This document shows, piece after piece, positions 33,146 to 40,822 of a stretch of 64,000 nt of DNA. The translations under genes were made by a program, and so were the position numbers. The DNA is from Syntrophopropionicum propionicicum_A (GTDB lineage: Bacteria; Bacillota; Desulfotomaculia; Desulfotomaculales; Pelotomaculaceae), in NCBI RefSeq assembly GCF_048984525.1, contig NZ_JBMGJC010000011.1:87876-151875 (forward strand), given 5' to 3'. The notes under the pieces were generated by a model. The model did not search any database, was not told the origin of the DNA, and saw only the letters and a program-made list of their open reading frames with translations. Each line of letters begins with the position of its first letter. The stretch's first letter is position 1.

Positions 33146-33170
33146 AAAGCCGGAGGGCTTTTTTTATTTT
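33146..33170 (+). terminator. Terminator between tail genes and holin
   Basis: AAAGCC (33146-33151), loop GGAG, GGCTTT (33156-33161) and a T-rich run. It ends only about 20 bases before the holin start, so it may also act as an attenuator for the lysis genes. Confidence 0.65.
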
Positions 33171-33188
33171 GAAAAGGAGGCTGGTTCT

Positions 33189-33599
33189 TTGAGAGATATA
33201 GTGAACACTATCCAGTTAGCCATTGCTTTGATTGGCGGCTACATAGGTTATTTTTTGGGGGGCTGGGATGGTTTCCTATACGCCCTGGTAGCCTTTGTTG
33301 CTATTGATTACCTAACCGGCGTCATGGTGGCTGTTTTAGAGAAGAGGCTGTCCAGCGAGGTTGGGGCCAGGGGTATTTTCAAGAAAGTGCTAATTTTTGC
33401 ACTGGTTGCAGTGGCGCATATTATCGATGTCCAGTTTATTAAAACCGGCAGCGCTATTCGCACCGCAGTGATCTTCTTCTACCTCTCCAACGAGGGGATC
33501 AGCATCCTGGAGAACACAGCTAAGATAGGGCTGCCTATCCCGGTCAAACTCAAACAGGTTTTGGAGCAGCTGAATAAGGAGGATGACCTGAATGGCTAG
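33189..33599 (+). CDS. Holin (phage lysis, holin 4 / TcdE-like family)
   Basis: The likely start is the TTG at 33189, eight bases after AAAAGGAGG, giving about 136 residues. Hydrophobic helices include IQLAIALIGGYIGYFLGG, FLYALVAFVAIDYLTGVMV, VLIFALVAVAHIID and TAVIFFYLSNEGISIL, matching the toxin-secretion/phage-lysis holin family. It should make membrane lesions that release the amidase. The stop overlaps the amidase start by eight bases, so the pair is coupled. Confidence 0.88.
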   Translation: MRDIVNTIQLAIALIGGYIGYFLGGWDGFLYALVAFVAIDYLTGVMVAVLEKRLSSEVGARGIFKKVLIFALVAVAHIIDVQFIKTGSAIRTAVIFFYLSNEGISILENTAKIGLPIPVKLKQVLEQLNKEDDLNG

Positions 33600-34320
33600 A
33601 TTATGTTTTGACTATGGCCATGGCGGGGACGATCCGGGAGCAGTTTATTTGGGAAGAAAGGAATCCGATGATGTATTAAGCCTTGGAATGGAAGTAGCCA
33701 GGGATATCAGAAGGCATGGAGTGACAGTCGATGAGACCAGGACATCTGACGCAAATGTGACTCTTAGAGCCAGAACTGATCTTGAGAGTAAGCAGGAATA
33801 CGATTACTTTATATCCTTCCACCGGAACGCCTTTATGAAAGAAACGGCCAGCGGCGCAGAAACATATGTCTTTACAGAAGCGTCCGAAAAAAGCAAAGCT
33901 CTGGCTTTTAAGCTGCAGGCGGCTTTGGTGGATGTTGGTTTTGCTAACCGTGGGGTTAAAACAGCCAATTTCCATGTATTGAGGGAAAGCGAGGCGCCGG
34001 CAGTTCTAATCGAAATAGGGTTCATTGATAACAGCAATGATAATAATTTGTTTGACTCCAAGCGGGCTGAAATTGTTAGGGGAATCTCCAAGGCGATTCT
34101 TTCCCAATTAGGTACTATATATATAGAAGAAACAGAATCTGAGCAGCCTAATGATCCTTTGACAGATGCTTTGAACATCTTAGTAAAAAACGGTATCATC
34201 AGCTCTCCTGAATACTGGCAGGAAAATGCCAGGTCAGGAAAAACCATAAAGGGAGAGTATGCCGCATTGCTCATTGAAAGAATGGGAGCTTTTATTTTAA
34301 CCAAGCTGCCTTCAACTTGA
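33592..34320 (+). CDS. N-acetylmuramoyl-L-alanine amidase (endolysin, Amidase_3)
   Basis: This is a 242-residue protein. The catalytic domain (residues 1-175) shows FDYGHGGDDPGA with a zinc His, a Glu around 24, FISFHRNAFMK with another His, and EIGFIDNSND holding the catalytic Glu. The C-terminal 65 residues (DPLTDALNILVKNGIISSPE) form a small helical cell-wall-targeting domain. It cuts peptidoglycan to lyse the host. The holin gene lies immediately upstream. Confidence 0.94.
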   Translation: MARLCFDYGHGGDDPGAVYLGRKESDDVLSLGMEVARDIRRHGVTVDETRTSDANVTLRARTDLESKQEYDYFISFHRNAFMKETASGAETYVFTEASEKSKALAFKLQAALVDVGFANRGVKTANFHVLRESEAPAVLIEIGFIDNSNDNNLFDSKRAEIVRGISKAILSQLGTIYIEETESEQPNDPLTDALNILVKNGIISSPEYWQENARSGKTIKGEYAALLIERMGAFILTKLPST

Positions 34321-34354
34321 GGTTTTGGGCAACTATAGCAACCAGAATTACGGG

Positions 34355-34383
34355 ACCCGCGGAGTAACATCTGCGGGTTTTAT
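34355..34383 (+). terminator. Terminator after the lysis genes
   Basis: ACCCGC (34355-34360) pairs with GCGGGT around a GGAGTAACATCT loop and is followed by a T-rich run. It closes the late operon before the recombinase module. Confidence 0.75.
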
Positions 34384-34396
34384 TATTTACAGGGGA

Positions 34397-34855
34397 GTGA
34401 GCCATACGACCTTATTTCAAAAAGAACAGGTACGCCGCTTGCGCACTGAAGGCATGGGCTACTCGAAGATAGCAGCTTGTCTTGGCATATCTGAAAATAC
34501 CGTAAAATCACACTGTAAAAGAAATAACCTCAGCGGTGTGATGGCTGCTTCAAATCCAGAACAGTGTGATACCAGAAAAGAGGCCTACGCTTTCTGCAAG
34601 AACTGCGGGAAGCCTATCGGGCAGCGCCCTGGCGTAAAGCCACGTAAATTCTGCTCTGATGAATGCCGCATGACCTGGTGGAACAACCACCCCGATCAGG
34701 TTTCGCAGAAGGCCGTCTACCATTTGGAGTGCTCTGGTTGCAAAAAACCGTTTGACAGCTACGGCAACAAGCACCGCAAATACTGCAGCCATGCCTGTTA
34801 TATAAGAGAACGGTTCAGGCAGCCGGCAACAGCAGGAGGTGAGGGATTATTATGA
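34397..34855 (+). CDS. Helix-turn-helix protein with treble-clef-like zinc fingers
   Basis: I place the start at the GTG at 34397, just past the terminator, giving about 152 residues, although the frame is open from 34325. An N-terminal sigma-like HTH (KEQVRRLRTEGMGYSKIAAC, GISENTVKSHCKRNNL) is followed by two zinc motifs: CKNCGKPIG...FCSDECRMTWWN and CSGCKKPF...YCSHACYIRERF. Such proteins are regularly found just upstream of serine recombinase clusters in Firmicutes and could regulate or direct them. The stop overlaps the next gene's ATG (ATGA). Confidence 0.78.
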   Translation: MSHTTLFQKEQVRRLRTEGMGYSKIAACLGISENTVKSHCKRNNLSGVMAASNPEQCDTRKEAYAFCKNCGKPIGQRPGVKPRKFCSDECRMTWWNNHPDQVSQKAVYHLECSGCKKPFDSYGNKHRKYCSHACYIRERFRQPATAGGEGLL

Positions 34856-35013
34856 CACAGGAGCAATTCGAGCGTGAGAAAACATACCGCGTCACGCTGT
34901 CTATTGCCAGAACCATGCTTCAAAACGGACTGATTACGGAACAGGAATACAAGAAGATCAATATCATGATACTTGAAAAATACCGCCCTTTATTGGGCTT
35001 TTTATGCCGCTGA
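34852..35013 (+). CDS. SHOCT-like small protein
   Basis: This is a 53-residue protein, ATG at 34852 after GCAGGAGGTG. The C-terminal ML-Q-N-G-L-I-T-E-Q-E-Y pattern (a short helix ending L-I-T-x-x-E-Y) is the SHOCT motif, usually an oligomerisation or adaptor tail. Its constant association with HTH/zinc and serine recombinase genes in Firmicute elements, as I remember it, suggests a role as an accessory (perhaps directionality or recruitment) factor, but this is unproven. Confidence 0.72.
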   Translation: MTQEQFEREKTYRVTLSIARTMLQNGLITEQEYKKINIMILEKYRPLLGFLCR

Positions 35014-35069
35014 CAACTTGATATATATAGGAAACTAGAGGTAACATGTAGCCTGAAAGGAGGGCTTTC

Positions 35070-36398
35070 ATGGCGAGGGTTATCAGAAGAATATCACCGT
35101 TTACGCCGCTGCTGCCGAAGAAGAAGCGAGTGGCCGCCTACGCCAGAGTATCCAGCGGCAAAGACGCCATGCTCCATTCGCTTTCAGCCCAGATCAGCTA
35201 CTACAGCGATTACATTCAAAAGCACCGTGAATGGCAGTACGCAGGCGTTTATGCCGATGAAGCGTTGACCGGGACAAAAGACAGCCGGGCAGAATTTCAG
35301 CGGCTGCTTGACGATTGCCGCGCCGGACATATCGATATGGTTATTACCAAATCCATATCACGTTTTGCCAGGAACACCGTGATCATGCTGGAAACCTTGC
35401 GGGAGTTAAAACTGATTAATGTAGATGTGTTTTTTGAAAAAGAAAACATACACTCTATGAGTGGGGATGGCGAGCTAATGCTTACCATCCTCGCTTCTTT
35501 TGCACAGGCAGAAAGCCTTTCAGTGAGTGAGAACTGCAAGTGGCGCATCCGCAAGCGCTTTCAAAATGGGGAGATTGTTAACCTGAGATTTATGTATGGA
35601 TATAACATAAAAAAGGGCGTAATAACGGTTGACGAACAGCAGGCTGAAATTGTCCGTATGATTTTTGCAGATTATATAAGCGGTTTAGGCTGCAGCAAGA
35701 TCGCCAATAAATTAAATCAAATAGGCGTCCGGACAGTCAGGAACAATACATGGAATGACAAACGGGTGGCTGATATTATCAAAAACGAGAAATATACCGG
35801 CAACGCTCTGCTGCAGCGAAAGTATGTTACTGATCACTTATCCAAGAAGCTGGTTTTAAATAAAGGCAAGCTGCCCAAGTATTATGCCGAAGGGACCCAT
35901 GACCCGATAATTGATGCGGCAACCTTCGAAAAAGCCCAGGAAATTATGGCAGGGCGCCGGGATAAAAACAAAATCAAGCAAAAAACCATAAACAACTATT
36001 TGTTTACCGGTATGATAAAATGCCCCCGCTGCGGTAGGAACTACCGAAGGGTAAATAATAATGGACGAGTTGCATGGAACTGCCCCACCTTTATCAAAGA
36101 AGGAAAGGCGGTATGCCATTGCAAGCAGCTCCCGGAAGATATTCTGCTGACATTGACCGCAGAAGTATTGGGGCTGGACGATTTTGACGAGAATGTTTTT
36201 CGGGAAAAAATCAAAGAGATGATTGTGCCGGAACCGGGTCAGGTGCTGTATATATTTCACGGCGGTCATAAAAAGAAAGCTTCCTGGCAAAACAGGTCAC
36301 GCAAATTTAGCTGGACTGATGAGGCCAAGCTAAATGCGAGGAACAGGGCGCTCGCATATCGGGAGGGGGTTAAGCATTGCATACATCAAGGGCAGTAA
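35070..36398 (+). CDS. Large serine recombinase 1 (short type)
   Basis: This is a 442-residue protein after AAAGGAGGG. The catalytic domain has YARVSSG (Ser28, Arg26) and TKSISRFARN. The recombinase domain (YISGLGCSKIANKLNQIGV) and zinc ribbon (CPRCGRNYRR...CPTFIKEGKAVC) follow. It lacks the long C-terminal coiled coil seen in recombinases 2 and 4. It overlaps the next gene by 22 bases. Together with its partner it probably integrates and excises the prophage. Confidence 0.93.
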   Translation: MARVIRRISPFTPLLPKKKRVAAYARVSSGKDAMLHSLSAQISYYSDYIQKHREWQYAGVYADEALTGTKDSRAEFQRLLDDCRAGHIDMVITKSISRFARNTVIMLETLRELKLINVDVFFEKENIHSMSGDGELMLTILASFAQAESLSVSENCKWRIRKRFQNGEIVNLRFMYGYNIKKGVITVDEQQAEIVRMIFADYISGLGCSKIANKLNQIGVRTVRNNTWNDKRVADIIKNEKYTGNALLQRKYVTDHLSKKLVLNKGKLPKYYAEGTHDPIIDAATFEKAQEIMAGRRDKNKIKQKTINNYLFTGMIKCPRCGRNYRRVNNNGRVAWNCPTFIKEGKAVCHCKQLPEDILLTLTAEVLGLDDFDENVFREKIKEMIVPEPGQVLYIFHGGHKKKASWQNRSRKFSWTDEAKLNARNRALAYREGVKHCIHQGQ

Positions 36399-37966
36399 AA
36401 GTTATTCCGGCTAAAGTCGTCCCAATGTCATCGGATATCAATAGCATGGCTAAGAAACGCGTCGCAGCCTATGCTCGTGTATCAACCGACAGTGAAGAGC
36501 AGCTTTCCAGCTACGAAGCCCAGGTCGATCATTATACTAAGCACATAAAGGCTAATGCAGACTGGGAGTTCGTTGAAGTTTATGCAGACGAGGGTATATC
36601 GGCTACCAGCACAAAAAAGCGAGAAGGGTTCAAACGAATGGTAGCTGATGCGCTTGATGGCAAAATAGACCTTATAATAACCAAGTCAGTGTCCAGGTTT
36701 GCCCGTAATACAGTAGATACTCTAACGAATGTGCGTGACCTTAAGGATAAAGGCGTTGAGATATATTTTGAGAAGGAGAATATATACACATTTGACAGTA
36801 AAGGCGAGTTAATGCTGTCAATAATTTCCAGTTTGGCGCAAGAAGAGTCTCGCTCACTTAGCCTCAACGTGACCTGGGGCCAGCGCAAGCGGTTTGCGGA
36901 CGGCAAGGTCAGCCTGCCCTACAAGCGGTTTCTGGGTTATGAAAAAGGTGAAGATGGCCTGCCTAAGATTGTGGAAGCGGAAGCTAAGACCGTGCGGCTG
37001 ATTTACAAGATGTTTTTAGAAGGAAAAACCCCGTCAGGGATAGCCAGCCACCTAACCAAAAAGAGCGTTCCAACACCCTCCGGCAAGCAAAACTGGCAGC
37101 CCAGCACGGTGCAAAGCATCTTAACCAACGAGAAATACCGTGGCGACGCTATCCTGCAGAAAAAATACACCATAGATTTTCTTACCAAGAAGATGAAGGT
37201 CAACGAGGGTGAAATACCACAATACTATGTGGAAAATAGTCACCCTGCGATCATACCTCCTGAGACTTTTGAACTGGTGCAGGAAGAATTCAGAAGACGA
37301 AAAGCCGGAGGAAGATATACCAGCGGCGTAAACTGCTTTGCCAGCCGTATCGTATGTGGTGACTGCGGCAGTTTCTACGGTAGAAAGGTGTGGCACTCCG
37401 GCAGCCAATACGCCAGTACAGTCTGGCAGTGCAACAGAAAGTTTAATAAGCAAGAATTCTGCACCACTCCCCACCTGAAAGAAGAAAGTATAAAGCGAGC
37501 ATTCCTGGAAGCCTTCAACAGCCTGATAGACAATAAAGCGGAGATCCTAGAAAACTACGATGGCATCATAGCCCGGATAACTGACTGCAGGAGGCAGGAG
37601 AAAGAAATCGAAAAAATCGATGAAGACTGTGCATCCATAGAGGTGCTGATACAAAAGCTCATCGCTGAAAACGCCCGCTCGGCCATCGAGCAAGGGGAAT
37701 ATAACCGCAAGTACAGCGGATATGTGGTCAGGTACAACGAACTGCAAGCCAGACGTCAGGAACTGAGCACTGATATCACCATGCGCCAGGCCCGGCGCAG
37801 CCAAATGAAAGCCTTCATCAAGCAGTTAACCAAGCAGGACCAGCTTCTGACCGAATTTGACGAGGGCCTGTGGTCCGCCACCCTTAATGCCGTGGTTGTA
37901 AAATCAGAGCAGGAGGTAATCTTCCAGTTTAAAGACGGAACCGAACTGCCCTGGAGCATTGAGTAG
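36377..37966 (+). CDS. Large serine recombinase 2 (long type)
   Basis: This is a 529-residue protein starting within recombinase 1. The catalytic YARVSTDSEEQ (Ser36) and TKSVSRFARN are intact. The recombinase domain (GKTPSGIASHLTKKSV), zinc ribbon (CGDCGSFYGR...WQCNRKFNKQEFC) and a coiled coil of about 70 residues (EKIDEDCASIEVLIQKLIAE) follow. It is the closest relative of the beheaded copy at 44837-45958. All catalytic elements look functional. Confidence 0.93.
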   Translation: MHTSRAVKVIPAKVVPMSSDINSMAKKRVAAYARVSTDSEEQLSSYEAQVDHYTKHIKANADWEFVEVYADEGISATSTKKREGFKRMVADALDGKIDLIITKSVSRFARNTVDTLTNVRDLKDKGVEIYFEKENIYTFDSKGELMLSIISSLAQEESRSLSLNVTWGQRKRFADGKVSLPYKRFLGYEKGEDGLPKIVEAEAKTVRLIYKMFLEGKTPSGIASHLTKKSVPTPSGKQNWQPSTVQSILTNEKYRGDAILQKKYTIDFLTKKMKVNEGEIPQYYVENSHPAIIPPETFELVQEEFRRRKAGGRYTSGVNCFASRIVCGDCGSFYGRKVWHSGSQYASTVWQCNRKFNKQEFCTTPHLKEESIKRAFLEAFNSLIDNKAEILENYDGIIARITDCRRQEKEIEKIDEDCASIEVLIQKLIAENARSAIEQGEYNRKYSGYVVRYNELQARRQELSTDITMRQARRSQMKAFIKQLTKQDQLLTEFDEGLWSATLNAVVVKSEQEVIFQFKDGTELPWSIE

Positions 37967-37968
37967 CC

Positions 37969-39177
37969 ATGGGTGAAAGAAATATTAAAGAAATTACCCG
38001 CAAGGTCAATCCATTTTCCCCGCCTGCAAAACTTAAAGTCTGCGCCTACGTTCGGGTATCCACCTACCACACAGGACAGCTGAATTCCCTTCAAAATCAA
38101 ACCCAGTATTACGAACGCTTGATATCATCCAACCCAGACTACCAATACTGCGGCATATTTTCAGATGCCGGTATATCCGGAGCCAAAGAAAACCGGCCCG
38201 GATTTCTGGCCATGATGGAGAAAGCCAGGAGCGGGGAGCTAGATCTTATCATCACCAAATCCATCTCCCGGTTTGCCAGGAATACCTTGATGCTGCTCAA
38301 ATATGTGCGTGAGTTAAGGGATATCGGAGTGGGGGTCATATTTGAAGAAGAAATGGTCAATAGCCTGAAGTTTGAAGGCGAGCTTCTCCTGACGGTCCTG
38401 GCCGCCATTGCCGAGGAGGAAAGGAAGTCAGTGTGCAGCAATGTGCAGTGGGGCATGCAGAACAAATGCAAGCGGGGGGAGGTCATGGTAGATACCAACC
38501 GCCTGCTGGGTTTCGATAAAGACGCTAAAGGCAATCTGGTGATCAACGTGGAGCAAGCCAAAATTGTGCGCCAGATTTACCAGCTGTACCTATCCGGGAT
38601 TTCAGGATGCAGAATTGCACAGATATTAAATGAAGAAAACGTACCTACCTATACCAGTAAACCCTGGAAATCGCACCGAATATTAAGAATCATATCCAAT
38701 GAAAAGTATGCCGGGGATTGTTTGATGCAGAAGTCCTTTGTGGCAGAAAACGGCCGGCAGATTATCAACCGGGGGCAGAAGGACAAGTACTTCATGGAAA
38801 ATAACCATCCCCCCATTATCAGCCGACCGGACTGGGAAGCAGCCCAGGTTATCCGGGAGAGCAGGCGCAAGAAAAGCTATCCGCTTAGCAGCATGCTGCG
38901 CTGCCCGTATTGCGGTGCTTCCTTAACCAGGGTGACCCTTGAACGCCAATGGGTGAAATGGGTCTGTGCCACTTATCTACATAAGGGGAAGAAAGAGTGT
39001 TTGGGAATTAGAATAACCGATGAGATCTTGGAGGAACTGATTGGAGATACACCTATTACGGAACCGATGGTAGTAGAGGGGGGTATTTATGGCAAGGCTC
39101 GCAAAGAGAGGTCCAAGAAGGATTACCGTCTTATACCCGCTGCCCAATACAAAGGATTTATGCACGGGTCAGAATGA
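37969..39177 (+). CDS. Large serine recombinase 3 (short type)
   Basis: This is a 402-residue protein, two bases after recombinase 2. The catalytic YVRVSTYHTGQ (Ser31) and TKSISRFARN are present. The recombinase domain (LSGISGCRIAQILNEENV) and zinc ribbon (CPYCGASLTR...CATYLHKGKKEC) follow, with a short C-terminus and no coiled coil. In architecture it matches recombinase 1. It overlaps recombinase 4 by 89 bases. Confidence 0.92.
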   Translation: MGERNIKEITRKVNPFSPPAKLKVCAYVRVSTYHTGQLNSLQNQTQYYERLISSNPDYQYCGIFSDAGISGAKENRPGFLAMMEKARSGELDLIITKSISRFARNTLMLLKYVRELRDIGVGVIFEEEMVNSLKFEGELLLTVLAAIAEEERKSVCSNVQWGMQNKCKRGEVMVDTNRLLGFDKDAKGNLVINVEQAKIVRQIYQLYLSGISGCRIAQILNEENVPTYTSKPWKSHRILRIISNEKYAGDCLMQKSFVAENGRQIINRGQKDKYFMENNHPPIISRPDWEAAQVIRESRRKKSYPLSSMLRCPYCGASLTRVTLERQWVKWVCATYLHKGKKECLGIRITDEILEELIGDTPITEPMVVEGGIYGKARKERSKKDYRLIPAAQYKGFMHGSE

Positions 39178-40621
39178 CAAGGCTAAGAAACGGGTAGCCG
39201 CCTACTGCCGTGTATCCTCAGGCAGTGAGGAGCAGATGGGCAGCTTGAATGCCCAGACCAGTTACTATGAAAAATATATCAAAGAAAAAACCGATTACAT
39301 ATTTGCCGGTATCTATGTTGATGAAGGCATCTCCGGCACTGATCTTAAGAAGCGGGAAGCATTCAACCGGATGATGCAGGATGCCAGGGACGGTCATCTT
39401 GATATGATCATAACCAAGAGTCTGTCCCGCTTCGGCAGGAATACCCTGGACTGCCTGAAATCTTTAAGGGAACTGAAATTATTAGGAGTAGATGTGTTCT
39501 TCGAAAAAGAGGGCATTTACAGTTTGACCAGCCAGGGGGAAATGCTGCTGACGTTGATCTCAGCCGTGGCTCAGACTGAAAGCTTGGCATTGTCCGAGAA
39601 CGTGAAGTGGGGCATACGCCGGAAGTATGAACGGGGATTGGTTAACAGTATTCCGAGCGGTAAATTCCTGGGCTATGACAAGGACCAGGATGGCAACCTA
39701 GTTATCAATGAAACCCAGGCAGCCATAGTCCGGAGAATCTATCAGGAGTTTTTAGACGGATACGGCACCTTTCAAATCGCCAGGCGCCTGACCAGTGAAA
39801 ACGTACCCATGGCTCATGGCGGGAAACAGTGGTGCCCTAGTCACATCAAAAAGGTACTAACCAATGAAAAGATAAAGGGCGATACCCGGTGCCAGAAAAC
39901 CTATAACGCCGATTATCTAACCAAGCGGCGAGTCAAAAACAAAGGAGAGCTGCCGCAGCATTACTTCGAAAATACCCACCCCGCCATCATTGATAAGGTG
40001 ACCTGGGAGCTAGTGCAGCTGGAACTTGAGAGGCAGAAGCGATACTGCCAGGACCATCATATATCTACATACCATAGGAGCAATGAAAAACACCCGCTGT
40101 CAGCAAGGATAATCTGCTCGGCATGCGGGTGTACTTATATGCAGCTCAAATCAGATAAGGTCGGCGAAAAGGGCAGAAAGTATTGGCGTTGCAGCAGTTT
40201 TCTCAGGAAGCGGGGAACGAAGATTGAAGGGTGCATGTTTACACCTATCACGCCGGACAGAGGTTCAATGAAGCCATATAATATCAAACGAAGGAAACAA
40301 CCTGTCTCCCGTGAAATGCTGTGCACCGATATTAAGATAGATGAAGTATTACCGGAGCAGGCGTACATCAAAGCATGGAACCGGCTGGTTGATGAGAAAG
40401 AGGGCTATATGCCGGAGTGGCAGCAGACCATAAGTGGCAATGATGTGCTGAAAGCTTATCGGGCCAGGGAACTGATGGGTTTGGTTGAGGGAACCGGGCA
40501 TATTGAAATGATGCCCTATGTGTTGATGCTCAAAACACTGGATCACATTGAAATTTGTCCTGATGGAAAACTGGAGGTTGTTTTCCTCGATGGAACTAGA
40601 TTTCAGTTGATTGAAGAATAA
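39089..40621 (+). CDS. Large serine recombinase 4 (long type)
   Basis: This is a 510-residue protein whose ATG lies 89 bases inside recombinase 3, after GAGGGGGG. The catalytic YCRVSSGSEEQ (Ser43) and TKSLSRFGRN are intact. The recombinase domain (FLDGYGTFQIARRLTSENV), zinc ribbon (CSACGCTYMQ...WRCSSFLRKRG..C) and a distinct C-terminal tail follow. It is the last gene of the module and is followed by a strong terminator. Confidence 0.93.
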   Translation: MARLAKRGPRRITVLYPLPNTKDLCTGQNDKAKKRVAAYCRVSSGSEEQMGSLNAQTSYYEKYIKEKTDYIFAGIYVDEGISGTDLKKREAFNRMMQDARDGHLDMIITKSLSRFGRNTLDCLKSLRELKLLGVDVFFEKEGIYSLTSQGEMLLTLISAVAQTESLALSENVKWGIRRKYERGLVNSIPSGKFLGYDKDQDGNLVINETQAAIVRRIYQEFLDGYGTFQIARRLTSENVPMAHGGKQWCPSHIKKVLTNEKIKGDTRCQKTYNADYLTKRRVKNKGELPQHYFENTHPAIIDKVTWELVQLELERQKRYCQDHHISTYHRSNEKHPLSARIICSACGCTYMQLKSDKVGEKGRKYWRCSSFLRKRGTKIEGCMFTPITPDRGSMKPYNIKRRKQPVSREMLCTDIKIDEVLPEQAYIKAWNRLVDEKEGYMPEWQQTISGNDVLKAYRARELMGLVEGTGHIEMMPYVLMLKTLDHIEICPDGKLEVVFLDGTRFQLIEE

Positions 40622-40622
40622 T

Positions 40623-40668
40623 CCCGCAGGGCTGGCTTGAGTTCTGGCTCTGCGGGTGTTTTTTTTGT
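40623..40668 (+). terminator. Strong terminator after recombinase 4
   Basis: CCCGCAG (40623-40629) pairs with CTGCGGG (40650-40656), followed by T8. It is similar in sequence to the terminator at 45966 after the truncated recombinase, supporting common ancestry of the two 3' ends. Confidence 0.8.
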
Positions 40669-40822
40669 TTAAATACATTGCGTTGAATAATCAGCGTTTA
40701 ATGTTAAGCTATCACCAAAAAACCGGCACCTTGTAGCCTCAATAGGGCAATCGATCAAATATATGGATAATATGCAGCATGTAAAATAGAATCATCGGGT
40801 ATGTTTGTTCGAAATGGAAAAC

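Larger units (their letters stand above)
2523..40668. mobile_element. Prophage of HK97/siphovirus type with serine recombinases at its right end
   Basis: The block has a complete modular order: lysogeny (ImmA/ImmR/Cro-like), replication, late regulation, packaging, head, tail, lysis, then recombinases. Outer limits are approximate. The left limit may include the HNH genes, and the right limit is set by the terminator after the fourth recombinase. No att repeat could be identified, as expected for serine recombinases with very short cores. A frameshifted helicase and one broken small gene suggest partial decay, but the structural genes look intact. Confidence 0.85.

Noticed and set aside
40623..40822. 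Attachment site attR after recombinase 4
   Set aside because: No matching sequence was found at the left limit, and serine recombinase cores are too short to find by eye.
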